A stretch of 64,000 nucleotides of DNA. Origin: JAHRVQ01 sp051278195. Lineage in GTDB: Bacteria; Pseudomonadota; Gammaproteobacteria; Pseudomonadales; Azotimanducaceae. Location of the stretch: the NCBI GenBank assembly GCA_051278195.1, contig JBNMQM010000021.1:1-64000 (forward strand). Direction: 5' to 3'. The notes beneath the pieces were generated by a model. It searched no databases. It had not been told where the DNA came from and saw only the letters and a list, made by a program, of their open reading frames with translations. Shown piece after piece: positions 1 through 8,836 of the stretch (position 1 is the first letter of the stretch; every line of letters starts with the position of its first letter). The position numbers were made by a program, and so were the translations under genes.

Positions 1-1253
1 TGGGTAGGGAACTGGATATAAGCCAAAATCTGGCCCGCGACAACGACACCTAAACCGTTTACAGCTTTCTGCGCGAAGCTGTTCGCAGCGAAGAAAATAC
101 CTTCCGAGCGACGGCCTGTTTTGATTTCGCTGTCTTCCACTATGTCAGCAATCATCGCTGCAATTAGCGACGACGACATAATGATCAGAGTCACTTCAAT
201 GGTGTTAAACACGACCAGAGTCCAGAACAGCGTATCCGTACCATTTTCTGGAAACCAACCCAGCAATCTTAGAATAAATGGCATCGGCGCCATCGCGAAG
301 GCGAGTCCCATGATAGTGATACCGCCCAATTTTTTACCCATCATGCGAGAGACATAGGGTGCCAAAAAAAGTGCCAGAAATGCCGAGAGAAAATAAGGCA
401 AGTTCATATAGCCGATCTCCTGAGTCGTCAGTTCCCAGAAGTGCCGTGAAAAATAGATACTTAAGGATGTTGATACACCCGCGGCAACGGCGGTCAGTAG
501 TGCAGAGAAGAACAGCGCGAAAAACGAGCGATTTGACAGGGTTTCTTTTAGTTCGCCGGTGGTCTTTTTAAAGTTAAATGGTTGCTTTGGTGGTGGTTGG
601 CGTAAATTCGGAATGTGTTTGTGTGTGCCTATCGACGACACAAATATCGACAGAAAAATAACGATCGAAGCGGTCAACCCATAGTGGCTCCAGCCCTCAA
701 CGTATTCCAGCCCGCCTTTAGATTCTGGCAAAAACACCAGGTAATTCAGCACCGCCATAGTGAGCCCTCCCCACCAAGCGAAGAAGTAGCGAAAGCTCAT
801 CAATTCGGTGCGTTCGTCGTAATCGTCGGTCAGTTCAGCGACCAGCGCAGTTGCAGGAATTTCATAGAAAGTGATGAGCGTTCGAATGAAAACCGCGATA
901 CAAACGAAGTAAAGAAAGAGTGCGTTTTCGTCCCAGGCCGGCGGGGACCATAAAAAATAATAACCGATGGCAACCGGAATCCCTGACGCGTACATAAAGG
1001 GGTGACGTCGGCCCCAGCGGGAATGAAAGTTGTCGGAGATGTAACCGACCATTGGATCAGAGATCGCATCAAATGTGAGGGCGATCAGAATACCGATCGA
1101 CACCAGATCTGGTCGTAGGCCGATCACCTGACTGTAGTAGAACAGCAACAAATAGTTAAAGCCGTTGCTTTTAGCGCCGTTGGCGACTGCGCCGAATCCG
1201 TAAAAGAGCTTTGTCGATAAATCTACCCGACGCCCTGTTGTCTTATTTGCCAT
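1..1253 (-). CDS. GPH-family (MelB-like) MFS cation symporter, 3' end cut by window edge
   Basis: Translating the minus strand from the ATG at 1253 gives an uninterrupted frame running off the left edge (about 417 residues). The start MANKTTGRRVDLSTKL is followed by TFDAISDPMVGYISD, the conserved loop after helix 2 of glycoside-pentoside-hexuronide:cation symporters, then SRWGRRHPF. Alternating hydrophobic helices follow. A GGGGAG ribosome site lies six bases before the ATG. The family imports sugars or other polar solutes with Na+ or H+ at the inner membrane; the substrate cannot be read here. It is divergent from the acyl-CoA dehydrogenase operon, sharing about 250 bp of promoter DNA in which I recognise no specific operator. 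Confidence 0.88.
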   Translation of the reverse strand, partial: MANKTTGRRVDLSTKLFYGFGAVANGAKSNGFNYLLLFYYSQVIGLRPDLVSIGILIALTFDAISDPMVGYISDNFHSRWGRRHPFMYASGIPVAIGYYFLWSPPAWDENALFLYFVCIAVFIRTLITFYEIPATALVAELTDDYDERTELMSFRYFFAWWGGLTMAVLNYLVFLPESKGGLEYVEGWSHYGLTASIVIFLSIFVSSIGTHKHIPNLRQPPPKQPFNFKKTTGELKETLSNRSFFALFFSALLTAVAAGVSTSLSIYFSRHFWELTTQEIGYMNLPYFLSAFLALFLAPYVSRMMGKKLGGITIMGLAFAMAPMPFILRLLGWFPENGTDTLFWTLVVFNTIEVTLIIMSSSLIAAMIADIVEDSEIKTGRRSEGIFFAANSFAQKAVNGLGVVVAGQILAYIQFPT

Positions 1254-1502
1254 TGTGCTCCCCATAAGGAGGGGCAAACTACACGATTGGATAGGCCGTT
1301 CCTAGTAAATTTTGGCCACAGCATGGTGATCGTTATAGTAGACGGGTTGAACGTCTTAAATTTACTCATACGCCTTTAACAACAGATTGTTTTCACTAAC
1401 TTATCCGTGTTTTATTAGGGTAGATGGGTAACTGCATAGTCCGTACAGGTAATCTGTATAAATGACCTGCATAAATAATCTGTACAAAAAGAAGGTACCG
1501 GC

Positions 1503-2612
1503 ATGAATTTCGATTTTTCAGAAGACGAAAAAATGGTGCGCGATGAAGCCGCTCGCTTCTTGCGAGACAACTGTGGCAGGGAAGCATTGCGGTCTGTACT
1601 AGAGGGCGAAGCGCCGTTTGCGAAAAGCGTCTGGCAAGGCCTTTGTGAAATGGGCTTGCCCGGTACCGCAATACCAGAAGAATATGGCGGTGCAGGTGCA
1701 GGTCACCTGACATTGTGCCTCGTGGCGGAGCAGTTGGGCAAATATCTAGCGCCTGTGCCGTTCTCCTCGTCAGTGTATCTAGCAACAGAGGCGCTGATGG
1801 CTTTCGGTACGGAGGCGCAGAAAGAAGCCTGGCTACCTAAGCTTGCCGCGGGTGAAATCGTTGCGACGCTGGCCGATGTCGAAACTGCCCAGATGCTCAC
1901 GCCCGGTAGTATTTCGGTCACCGTGCAATCCGGTAAGCTGAACGGTAAGAAGCTGATTGTACCGGATGGTGCGATTGCCGATATTGCGATTGTACTGGCC
2001 AGATCTGGACCAGAATCACTGGGGCTGTTTCTCGTTAACCTTAAAGACCCGACAGTGACAATTGAAAATGTGGCGGCGATTGATCCCACGCGAAATACCG
2101 CAACAGTCGTGTTCAATCAAACCCCGACAGAAAGTCTCACAGCAGGAGATGGCTGGCTGCAACTGCAACACATCTATAACCGTGCTGCCGTGCTGATGGC
2201 CTTCGAGCAATTAGGGGGTGCTGCTGCAGCACTAGACATGGCGATCGCTTATGCGAAAGAGCGGTTTGCTTTTGGCCGCCCCATTGGATCATTTCAGGCT
2301 TTGAAACATATGATGGCAGACATGTATGTCGCCCTGAAACTAGCGGAGTCAAACTGCTATTACGCAGCCTGGGCCTTGTCGACGGATGCTGATGATTTAC
2401 CACTTGCGGCTGCCACCGCTCGCGTGTCAGCCACACAAGCTTTTCAGCTCTGCGCCAGAGATAACATTCAGGTTCATGGTGGTATGGGCTTTACCTGGGA
2501 GTTTGATTGCCATCTATATTATCGCCGCTCAAATTACCTAACACTTGCGTTGGGGGGGTTGTCTGTTTGGGAAGGCAAGCTAGTTGAAGCGCTACCCACC
2601 AAAGCGGCATAA
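1503..2612 (+). CDS. Acyl-CoA dehydrogenase, short subunit type (369 aa)
   Basis: Complete 369-residue acyl-CoA dehydrogenase with N-terminal helical, middle beta and C-terminal helical domains. Near the C-terminus the IQVHGGMGFTWEFDCHLYYRR region matches the FAD-binding end of FadE-type subunits, and FAFGRPIGSFQALKH around residue 255 is typical. The length and the partner gene 20 bp downstream resemble the paired heteromeric acyl-CoA dehydrogenases known from steroid side-chain and other unusual acyl-CoA degradation, in which two unlike subunits share active sites. Expected role: FAD-dependent alpha,beta-desaturation of an acyl-CoA in the cytoplasm. The pairing is seen; heteromer formation and substrate are inference. 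Confidence 0.9.
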   Translation: MNFDFSEDEKMVRDEAARFLRDNCGREALRSVLEGEAPFAKSVWQGLCEMGLPGTAIPEEYGGAGAGHLTLCLVAEQLGKYLAPVPFSSSVYLATEALMAFGTEAQKEAWLPKLAAGEIVATLADVETAQMLTPGSISVTVQSGKLNGKKLIVPDGAIADIAIVLARSGPESLGLFLVNLKDPTVTIENVAAIDPTRNTATVVFNQTPTESLTAGDGWLQLQHIYNRAAVLMAFEQLGGAAAALDMAIAYAKERFAFGRPIGSFQALKHMMADMYVALKLAESNCYYAAWALSTDADDLPLAAATARVSATQAFQLCARDNIQVHGGMGFTWEFDCHLYYRRSNYLTLALGGLSVWEGKLVEALPTKAA

Positions 2613-2632
2613 AGTAGCTTAAGGAGAACAAT

Positions 2633-3874
2633 ATGGATTTTAACGACTCACCAGCAGAAGCCGAGTTTCGCCAAGAAGTACGATCTTGGATTGGCGAAAA
2701 TGCACCGACTTATTTAGCGCCGTTTTTGGCCAGAAGTGGTTTTGGTAATACCAACACGGGGGATTACGACACTCTGGCAGAAGCAAAAAAATGGCAAAAG
2801 AAAAAAGCCGATGCCGGTTGGGCATGCTTGCAGTGGCCAAAGGAATATGGCGGTCGTGATGCGTCACCCATTGAGAGCGTAATCTGGAATCAAGAAGAAG
2901 GTTTGTACGCCAAACTTTCTGGCACATTTATCATTGGGCAGGGCATGTGTGCGCCTACCATGATGGCTTTCGCTGACGACGAGGCGCTTAAGCAAACCAT
3001 CCCGAAACTTGCGAGTGGCGAAGAAGTCTGGTGTCAGCTGTTTTCTGAACCCCACGGTGGTAGTGACCTGGCTGGTCTCAGAACTAAAGCAGAGAAAGAA
3101 GGCGATGATTGGGTCATTAACGGTCAGAAGATTTGGACGTCTGGCGCTCAGCATTCTGACTTCGGCATTTTGATCACCCGTACCGATGCTGAAGTGGCCA
3201 AGCACAAGGGCCTGACCATGTTCTACCTCAGCATGAAAAGCCCCGGCGTCGATATTCGGCCGATCAAGCAGGCGAACGGTGAAAGTGGATTTAACGAAGT
3301 CTATTTCGATAACGTACGCATTCCCGACAGTCAGCGATTGGGCGAAGTGGGTCACGGCTGGCAGGTTGCGCTGACCACTTTGATGAATGAACGATTGGCC
3401 ATTGGTGGCAGCATCGCAACCGGCTATCCAGAGATGGAAGAATTGGTCACTTCTTTACCCCTGGAAACGGGTATGGCGATAGACAACCCTATGGTGAGGT
3501 CTAAGCTCGCAGACTGGTATTGCAAGGCTGCGGGTCTGAGAAATACAGCTTCTAGGGCACTGACCGCGATATCTAAGGGCGAAACGCCTGGCCCAGAAAA
3601 TTCGATCGGTAAGCTCGTGGCGGGTGGCATGATGCAGGACATTGCGAAGTTTGCGCTTGATCTTCAAGGGTTGGCAGGCGCTATTGTGGACCCTGAAATT
3701 GCTGAGGGTTCTGCCCGATTCCAGGCCATGTTGTTACGTTCGCCTGCGGTGCGGGTAGAGGGTGGTACGGATCAGATTTTGCGCAATATTATCTCTGAGC
3801 GAGTGCTCGGTTTACCTGAGGATATGCGCGCTGACAAGGGTCTGCCGTTTAATAAAATTCCTTCTAGCCGCTAA
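2633..3874 (+). CDS. Acyl-CoA dehydrogenase, long subunit type (413 aa)
   Basis: Complete 413-residue acyl-CoA dehydrogenase, second gene of the pair, with an AAGGAG ribosome site before its ATG. Family landmarks: WCQLFSEPHGGSDLAG (flavin/substrate site, about residue 130), NGQKIWTSGAQ, and a C-terminal EGGTDQILRNIISERVLG. In medium-chain dehydrogenases the corresponding stretch is YEGT with the catalytic Glu; here that position is Gly, with Glu one residue earlier. This is common in FadE-type large subunits, whose base may lie elsewhere. The adjoining MBL hydrolase and the nearby CYP153 suggest a role in catabolism of alkane- or terpenoid-derived acyl-CoAs (inference). Confidence 0.9.
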   Translation: MDFNDSPAEAEFRQEVRSWIGENAPTYLAPFLARSGFGNTNTGDYDTLAEAKKWQKKKADAGWACLQWPKEYGGRDASPIESVIWNQEEGLYAKLSGTFIIGQGMCAPTMMAFADDEALKQTIPKLASGEEVWCQLFSEPHGGSDLAGLRTKAEKEGDDWVINGQKIWTSGAQHSDFGILITRTDAEVAKHKGLTMFYLSMKSPGVDIRPIKQANGESGFNEVYFDNVRIPDSQRLGEVGHGWQVALTTLMNERLAIGGSIATGYPEMEELVTSLPLETGMAIDNPMVRSKLADWYCKAAGLRNTASRALTAISKGETPGPENSIGKLVAGGMMQDIAKFALDLQGLAGAIVDPEIAEGSARFQAMLLRSPAVRVEGGTDQILRNIISERVLGLPEDMRADKGLPFNKIPSSR

Positions 3875-3885
3875 GGGGCCAGCGA

Positions 3886-4656
3886 GTGACGCAATTGCAA
3901 TTGGCTGGTAACTGGTATGAGCGGAAGACGATCTCCGATGGTATTACGCTCATATACGAGCCCCACGTGCATCCGTTGCTGCGCTGTAATATCTGGTTCA
4001 TACGCGGCCGCGATACAGATCTGCTGATCGATACGGGGCTCGGTCTTGCCAGTTTAAAAGATGCGATTGAAGACCTGACAGATAAACCTGTGACAGCGCT
4101 TGCCACTCATATCCACTTTGACCATGTTGGCTGTTTACACGAATTTCCGCACCGCTTGATCCATGAATGTGAGGCGCCGCACATGGATCCCTACACCGAT
4201 GGGTCGTTTTTAAGAATGCCGCCGGGCTTCGAAGACTATGTGACCCATGGCGATAAGAGTGGCTTTGATGATCTATTGATCAATGCCGCGCCGAGTGCTG
4301 ATTTTGATGTGGATCAGTACGCAATTCAGCCAACCACGATTACGCGTACGCTCGCTGAAGGAGACATTGTTGATCTTGGCAATCGGAATTTTGAAATCCT
4401 GCATTTGCCGGGTCATAGTCCGGGTAGTATCGGCTTGTGGGAAGCGGCGAGTGGCACCTTCTTTTCTGGTGATGCGCTCTACGATGGGACGTTATTAGAC
4501 GAGCTGCCAGATTCCGATGTTGCCGATTATATACACACCATGAAGCGTATTCGGCAGTTGCCCGTCAGTGTTGTGCATGGTGGTCACGAGCCAAGCTTCG
4601 GCCATGGCCGAATGCTTGAACTCGTGGATGCCTATCTGGACTGGCGCGAAGCTTAA
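3886..4656 (+). CDS. MBL-fold metallo-hydrolase
   Basis: 256-residue metallo-beta-lactamase-fold protein starting at a GTG 11 bp after the dehydrogenase stop, with AAGGGG upstream. It carries the HxHxDH zinc motif (HIHFDHVG, about residue 78), a later PGHSPGS histidine, an SGDALY aspartate and a C-terminal VVHGGHE histidine, so the dinuclear metal site is complete. No signal peptide is seen, so it should be cytoplasmic. Position as third gene after two acyl-CoA dehydrogenases suggests a thioesterase- or lactonase-like hydrolysis in the same pathway, but the family is too diverse to name a substrate. Confidence 0.88.
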   Translation: MTQLQLAGNWYERKTISDGITLIYEPHVHPLLRCNIWFIRGRDTDLLIDTGLGLASLKDAIEDLTDKPVTALATHIHFDHVGCLHEFPHRLIHECEAPHMDPYTDGSFLRMPPGFEDYVTHGDKSGFDDLLINAAPSADFDVDQYAIQPTTITRTLAEGDIVDLGNRNFEILHLPGHSPGSIGLWEAASGTFFSGDALYDGTLLDELPDSDVADYIHTMKRIRQLPVSVVHGGHEPSFGHGRMLELVDAYLDWREA

Positions 4657-4671
4657 TCGCTGCTCATAAAG

Positions 4672-5172
4672 CTATGGTGTGCCGAGATAGTCCATCTTGC
4701 CGAGCACGACACCGTTGTGCCGAAGGATGTTGTAAGCCGTGATGCAATGAAACGAAAAGTTCGACATCGCATAGCCCATCAGAAAACTCGTGCCATCCAA
4801 TTTAATAGAGCCCGTCGATAGCGGCAGCTCAATCACCTTCTCTTCTGCCCCTTCAAATTGCTGCTCGGTGAAGTCACTCACAAACTTAAGTGATGTATCA
4901 ATTCGAGCGATCAGTTCTGCAAAAGATTCTTCTGTATCTTCAATTGCTGGTACGTCAGCGCCGGTTAGCTGACCGCAGCCGCGGCGAGCCGAGTCGCAGG
5001 CGATTTGCACCTGTCGCTTAAGTGGAAACATATTGGGCGCAAGTCGTGCATTGACGAGCACAGACGGCTCGATGTTGGCTGCTTCGGCATGTGCTTCTGC
5101 CTTGGTTAAGATATTGCGTAGGCTAGTGAGTGTCCGAGTAAACGTTGGTACGGCGATATGGTAAAGCGACAT
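4672..5172 (-). CDS. DUF1993 family protein
   Basis: About 166 residues of DUF1993 type: N-terminal MSLYHIAVPTFTRTL, then ARLAPNMFPLKRQVQIACD and the C-terminal NFSFHCITAYNILRHNG block. The family resembles DinB-like four-helix bundles with possible metal-binding histidines; its function is unknown. The open frame extends upstream to 5280, but I place the start at the ATG at 5172 because AGGAAA lies six bases before it and family members begin at MSLY. The extra upstream codons are the C-terminal tail of a broken DUF1801 gene in the same frame. Confidence 0.85.
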   Translation of the reverse strand: MSLYHIAVPTFTRTLTSLRNILTKAEAHAEAANIEPSVLVNARLAPNMFPLKRQVQIACDSARRGCGQLTGADVPAIEDTEESFAELIARIDTSLKFVSDFTEQQFEGAEEKVIELPLSTGSIKLDGTSFLMGYAMSNFSFHCITAYNILRHNGVVLGKMDYLGTP

Positions 5173-5611
5173 TGATGTTTTCCTGAATGGGTAATAAGTT
5201 CTATAAAGGGTATTTTTTTGCATGGTTCGGTAGACCTTCGTGATGATCTCACATAAGACGTCCTCGTCGACATCCGCCAACTTGTTAATATAAAGTCATG
5301 AGCTGCCGGTTTTATGTTTGCCGAGCTTCTCCAATAAAGACTTTTTATCGGAGAAGCCATCAATGATGTACACGTCGAGGTTACTCTTGCGCGGTGAAAA
5401 GCCAGTCATCAAAAAATCGCCTTCACGACCGCTATCGTAGTGAAAGTGATATTGGTCATAGCCGATGATGCTGTCACCCCACATTACCGCTTTTTTGCCC
5501 GTAATAACTTTAAACATCTTCAGCAATACTTTGGCTTCTGCGCGCCGTAACTCATGTTCAACGCAATTTACAAAAGCGGCTGGTGATTGTTTGCTGGGCC
5601 TTGCCTAACAT
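5173..5611 (-). pseudogene. DUF1801 protein, disrupted
   Basis: The minus strand encodes most of a DUF1801 protein: EAKVLLKMFKVITGKKAVMWG, then YDSGREGDFLMTGFSPRK and LLEKLGKHKTGSS, followed by an in-frame TGA at 5298-5296 and then LYINKLADVDEDVL in the same frame. Intact relatives usually have Cys at the TGA position. Upstream, the only plausible ATG (5611) is one base out of phase with the domain, and a TAG precedes the domain frame, so the N-terminus is also frameshifted. Two independent lesions make this a pseudogene. The tail then runs in frame into the DUF1993 gene. Confidence 0.8.
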
Positions 5612-5629
5612 CAGTCTTAACATCAGTCT
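5606..5629. repeat. Two tandem copies of a 12-bp unit
   Basis: TAACATCAGTCT occurs twice head to tail, followed by TAA and a T-run. It lies at the 5' end of the broken DUF1801 frame, just before the promoter region of the aldolase-like gene. It is one of many short tandem duplications in this window. Confidence 0.9.
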
Positions 5630-5747
5630 TAATTTTTTTTTATACTAGTGCTCACCACGTTCATCTCCCAAGCAGATTTATCGATTGTCGCGGTGGTGAT
5701 CTGGCAGCTCGCTCCGTATGCTTTGCTTTTATGAGTCGAGAGCGATT

Positions 5748-6845
5748 ATGCCGACACCTCAAGAGCTTATTAAGCTGTGTCCAAATTTACTACCCGGTCA
5801 TGGTCAGCCGGGGATGTCGATGAAGCAGCATTTATCTGTTCTGCAAGACGCCGTCACGGATGACAGTTTGCCAGATGTTTACGGTGAAGGTGAATACATC
5901 GCGACGTTCGAGACTGATATCGCAGAGATGTTTGGCTTCAGTGCGGGTGTGTTTATGCCGTCGGGTACCATGGCTCAACAAATCGCACTGCGCATTTGGT
6001 GTGACCGAAAACAGAACTCTGTCATTGCCATGCATCCAACCTCGCATCTGGAAACAGCGGAGCAATTGGGTTATCAAAGGCTGCACCAGCTCAAAAGGAT
6101 GCAGTTTGGTGTGCCAGAACTGATTTGGAACCGAATGATTGTCCCGGCAGATTTCGAATCCTTAACCGAGATACCAGCTGCAGTCCTACTCGAACTTCCT
6201 GCTCGGCCGCTCGGCGGTCAACTGCCGGCGTGGGAAGAGCTAGTGGCGATTCGCGCCTGGTGCGACCAGCACAACGTGACGCTCCATTTGGATGGTGCGC
6301 GCATCTGGAGTTGTCTGCCATTTTATCAAAAAACTTTTAGGGAGATTGGTGCGTTGTTCGATAGCATTTATGTTTCCTTCTACAAGGATCTCGGTGGCCT
6401 GTGCGGATGCGTCTTGATGGGGCCAGAAGATTTTGTCGACGAAAGCCGAATCTGGCAGCGCCGTCATGGCGGTAACTTGTATACCCAGTTTCCATTCGTG
6501 GCCTCAGCCAAACAGGGGCTTACCGAGCGGTTACCGAAAATGGCCAGTTGGGTTCAAAAGGCGAATTCACTGGCGGCCATTATCAATCAGGTGGATGGCG
6601 CGCTCACCAACCCCGTGCAACCTCACTGTAATATGTTCCAGCTCTATCTGAAGGGTGATCCTGAAGTGCTGCAAGCTCGCCATGACAAGCTAGCGGAATC
6701 GACTGGGACCTATCTGCTGGGTCGACTGTCTGCGGCGCAAATGCCTGGGTATGCGATGACTGAGATACATTGCTGGGAGAATGCCATGACTTTCGATGAA
6801 TCCGTGCTCGATGGGTTCTTGGCTGAACTGCTGGCCGGCGGCTGA
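5748..6845 (+). CDS. Threonine-aldolase-like PLP enzyme (beta-eliminating lyase family)
   Basis: About 365-residue fold-type I PLP enzyme. VFMPSGTMAQQIALR (about residue 70) is the phosphate-binding start. HLDGARIWSC carries the Asp that pairs with the PLP nitrogen. SFYKDLGGLCGCVL contains the Schiff-base Lys. The arrangement matches low-specificity L-threonine aldolases and relatives, which cleave beta-hydroxy-amino acids to glycine and an aldehyde. I prefer the ATG at 5748 over 5718 because GAGAG sits just upstream and family members start near here. Exact substrate unknown; the beta-eliminating lyase superfamily also includes lyases and decarboxylases. Confidence 0.85.
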   Translation: MPTPQELIKLCPNLLPGHGQPGMSMKQHLSVLQDAVTDDSLPDVYGEGEYIATFETDIAEMFGFSAGVFMPSGTMAQQIALRIWCDRKQNSVIAMHPTSHLETAEQLGYQRLHQLKRMQFGVPELIWNRMIVPADFESLTEIPAAVLLELPARPLGGQLPAWEELVAIRAWCDQHNVTLHLDGARIWSCLPFYQKTFREIGALFDSIYVSFYKDLGGLCGCVLMGPEDFVDESRIWQRRHGGNLYTQFPFVASAKQGLTERLPKMASWVQKANSLAAIINQVDGALTNPVQPHCNMFQLYLKGDPEVLQARHDKLAESTGTYLLGRLSAAQMPGYAMTEIHCWENAMTFDESVLDGFLAELLAGG

Positions 6846-6854
6846 CGTAGATGA

Positions 6855-7202
6855 ATGATGGCTGACCCTAATAACCTCAATTTAATCACTCGTTTGGAAT
6901 TGCTTGATACGCTCAAGGTGTTGCCCAGCGGCAGTGTAGCGGGACAACAAATCGCGGCGCTGCTCAATGGCGAGCCAAGCGAGGCGGCCAATCAGCCGGA
7001 CAATGACATTTTTGATATCCAATTTGGCCGTCAGGCTATAGAAGATATTGCCTACGCGGTGGAACAGTTCTCCTATGCCGAGGCACAGCCCTACGTGAAA
7101 TCCATCGAAGAAGGCGCCAATCTGCCTGCCGAGGACCGATCATTCCAATACTGGCAGGCGCTGTCTGAGCGCTGGAGTTACTTGGAACTGATGTCTGACT
7201 AG
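6855..7202 (+). CDS. Conserved hypothetical, 115 aa, acidic
   Basis: Open frame starting 9 bp after the aldolase-like gene, so probably cotranscribed. The protein is acidic and mostly helical, with no signal peptide or membrane segment and no domain I recognise. It contains a central LPSGSVAGQQIAALLNGEP segment and an aromatic C-terminus (FQYWQALSERWSYLELMSD). Codon use resembles its neighbours and it fills the gap with normal spacing, supporting a real gene. ATG 6855 and ATG 6858 are equally possible starts. Confidence 0.6.
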   Translation: MMADPNNLNLITRLELLDTLKVLPSGSVAGQQIAALLNGEPSEAANQPDNDIFDIQFGRQAIEDIAYAVEQFSYAEAQPYVKSIEEGANLPAEDRSFQYWQALSERWSYLELMSD

Positions 7203-7334
7203 TGCTCGGTGGCGAGCGAACCGCTTTCCGATTACTGTCCCAATGGGACAGCCTTGTGGCCAAAATTACCCTTGCTAAGCCTCGGTCCCTTGCTAGGATG
7301 AGCGTCTAGAGATTAATACACGAATGGGGGAAGT

Positions 7335-8687
7335 ATGAGCGTTCAGTATATCGAACAAAACGATGAGAGAAGAAAGGCACTAACGGCCAGGATGCAAGAG
7401 GGTGATATGTCGGTCTCCAACAGGGATGTTGCTGAGGCATTCGAAATTGACCCGCATTACCCTGTGAATGACATTCCTCTTGAAGACCTGGACCCATCTC
7501 ACCCCGCACTGTTTTCAAGTGATACGCTTTGGCAACATTTTGAACGTCTGCGCAAAGAAGACCCCGTGCATTACCATAAAGATAGTGTTGGCGGTCCTTA
7601 CTGGTCCGTCACAAAATACGAAGACATCATGGAAGTGGACAAAAAGCACGATATTTTCTCTTCCCAGCAGCGCCTCGGTGGTATCACACTCGGTGGTCAG
7701 GCTCGTGAAGAAGACGATGCGTTTGCCATACCGATGTTTATTCAAGAAGATCCACCCAAGCACGATGCGCAGCGTAAAGTGGTTGCCCCGCTATTTATGC
7801 CTAAGCAGTTAGCAGAACTGGAACCGTTGATTAGAGAACGTATTGGCGTGATCCTCGATGGCCTGCCCCTTAATGAAGAATTCAACTGGGTGGAACGTGT
7901 GTCCGTTGAGCTAACGGGTCAAATGCTCGCGACCTTGTTCGACATCCCCCAAGAAGATCGGTTGAAGCTGATTCACTGGTCCGACACAGTTCAGCAGATT
8001 GGTGATCCAGATAGATTCGAAACGCCAGAAGAAGGCTTTCAGATCCTGTTTGAATGTCTGGCTTACTTTACGGAATACTATGAAAAACGTAAGAAAGAGC
8101 CACCTAAGTTTGATTTGATTTCCATGATGGCGCACAACGAATCTACCAACAATATGTCACCTCAGGAACTCCTTGGTAACATTATTTTGTTGATCGTGGG
8201 CGGTAACGACACTACGCGTAATTCGATTTCTGGTGGTGTTCTGGCGCTGAACGAGAATCCTGATCAGTATGAAAAGTTGCTGCAAAACCCGGGTTTGATC
8301 CCAAAGATGGTGCCAGAAATTATCCGTTGGCAAACACCACTTGCGCATATGGCGCGAACGGCCATGGAAGACACTGAGCTGGGTGGCAAGCAGATCAAGA
8401 AAGGTGACCGGGTTGTCATGTGGTACATCTCAGGTAACCGCGATAGCGACTATATTGAAAATGCCGACAAGTTCATTATCGATCGCCCGAATCCTCGCGC
8501 GCACACGGCGTTTGGTTATGGTATCCACCGTTGTGTCGGTAATCGTCTAGCTGAAATGCAACTTCGTGTGATGTGGGAAGAGATCAATAAGCGCTTCTCT
8601 AAAGTTGAAGTCACCGGTGATGTATCACTTGTGCATTCTAACTTTGTTCACGGCATTAGCGATTTGCCTGTGACACTGCGTGACTAA
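7335..8687 (+). CDS. Cytochrome P450, CYP153-like alkane/fatty-acid terminal hydroxylase
   Basis: 450-residue soluble bacterial P450. The I-helix motif LLIVGGNDTTRNS (about residue 290) and the heme loop FGYGIHRCVGNRLAEMQL with axial Cys400 are characteristic of CYP153, as is AHMARTAMEDTELGGKQIKKGDRVVMWY. CYP153 enzymes hydroxylate the terminal carbon of medium-chain alkanes, alcohols and terpenes in the cytoplasm using a ferredoxin and ferredoxin reductase. No dedicated ferredoxin pair is adjacent, so electrons must come from elsewhere. The ATG at 7335 follows a strong GGGGGAAG site. An intrinsic terminator follows the gene. Confidence 0.9.
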   Translation: MSVQYIEQNDERRKALTARMQEGDMSVSNRDVAEAFEIDPHYPVNDIPLEDLDPSHPALFSSDTLWQHFERLRKEDPVHYHKDSVGGPYWSVTKYEDIMEVDKKHDIFSSQQRLGGITLGGQAREEDDAFAIPMFIQEDPPKHDAQRKVVAPLFMPKQLAELEPLIRERIGVILDGLPLNEEFNWVERVSVELTGQMLATLFDIPQEDRLKLIHWSDTVQQIGDPDRFETPEEGFQILFECLAYFTEYYEKRKKEPPKFDLISMMAHNESTNNMSPQELLGNIILLIVGGNDTTRNSISGGVLALNENPDQYEKLLQNPGLIPKMVPEIIRWQTPLAHMARTAMEDTELGGKQIKKGDRVVMWYISGNRDSDYIENADKFIIDRPNPRAHTAFGYGIHRCVGNRLAEMQLRVMWEEINKRFSKVEVTGDVSLVHSNFVHGISDLPVTLRD

Positions 8688-8710
8688 GTTATCGATTGTG
8701 ACCAAAATGA

Positions 8711-8735
8711 AGGGCGCCATACGGCGCCCTTTTTG
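8711..8735 (+). terminator. Intrinsic terminator after the P450 gene
   Basis: Perfect 8-bp stem AGGGCGCC / GGCGCCCT with an ATAC loop, followed by a T-run, 24 bp after the P450 stop codon. Confidence 0.92.
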
Positions 8736-8836
8736 TTTCTGTGTATTTAATTCTGTGCATCTGTTTCCGAGTTCTTGTTTCGGAGCTTTGGTTTATGATG
8801 ACCGCTCGAATCTATGGAGCCACGGAGCCGCCCACT

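Noticed and set aside
5173..5611. Selenoprotein with TGA-encoded Sec
   Set aside because: An additional N-terminal frameshift and no visible SECIS-like hairpin make a pseudogene more likely; kept only as a low-interest finding.
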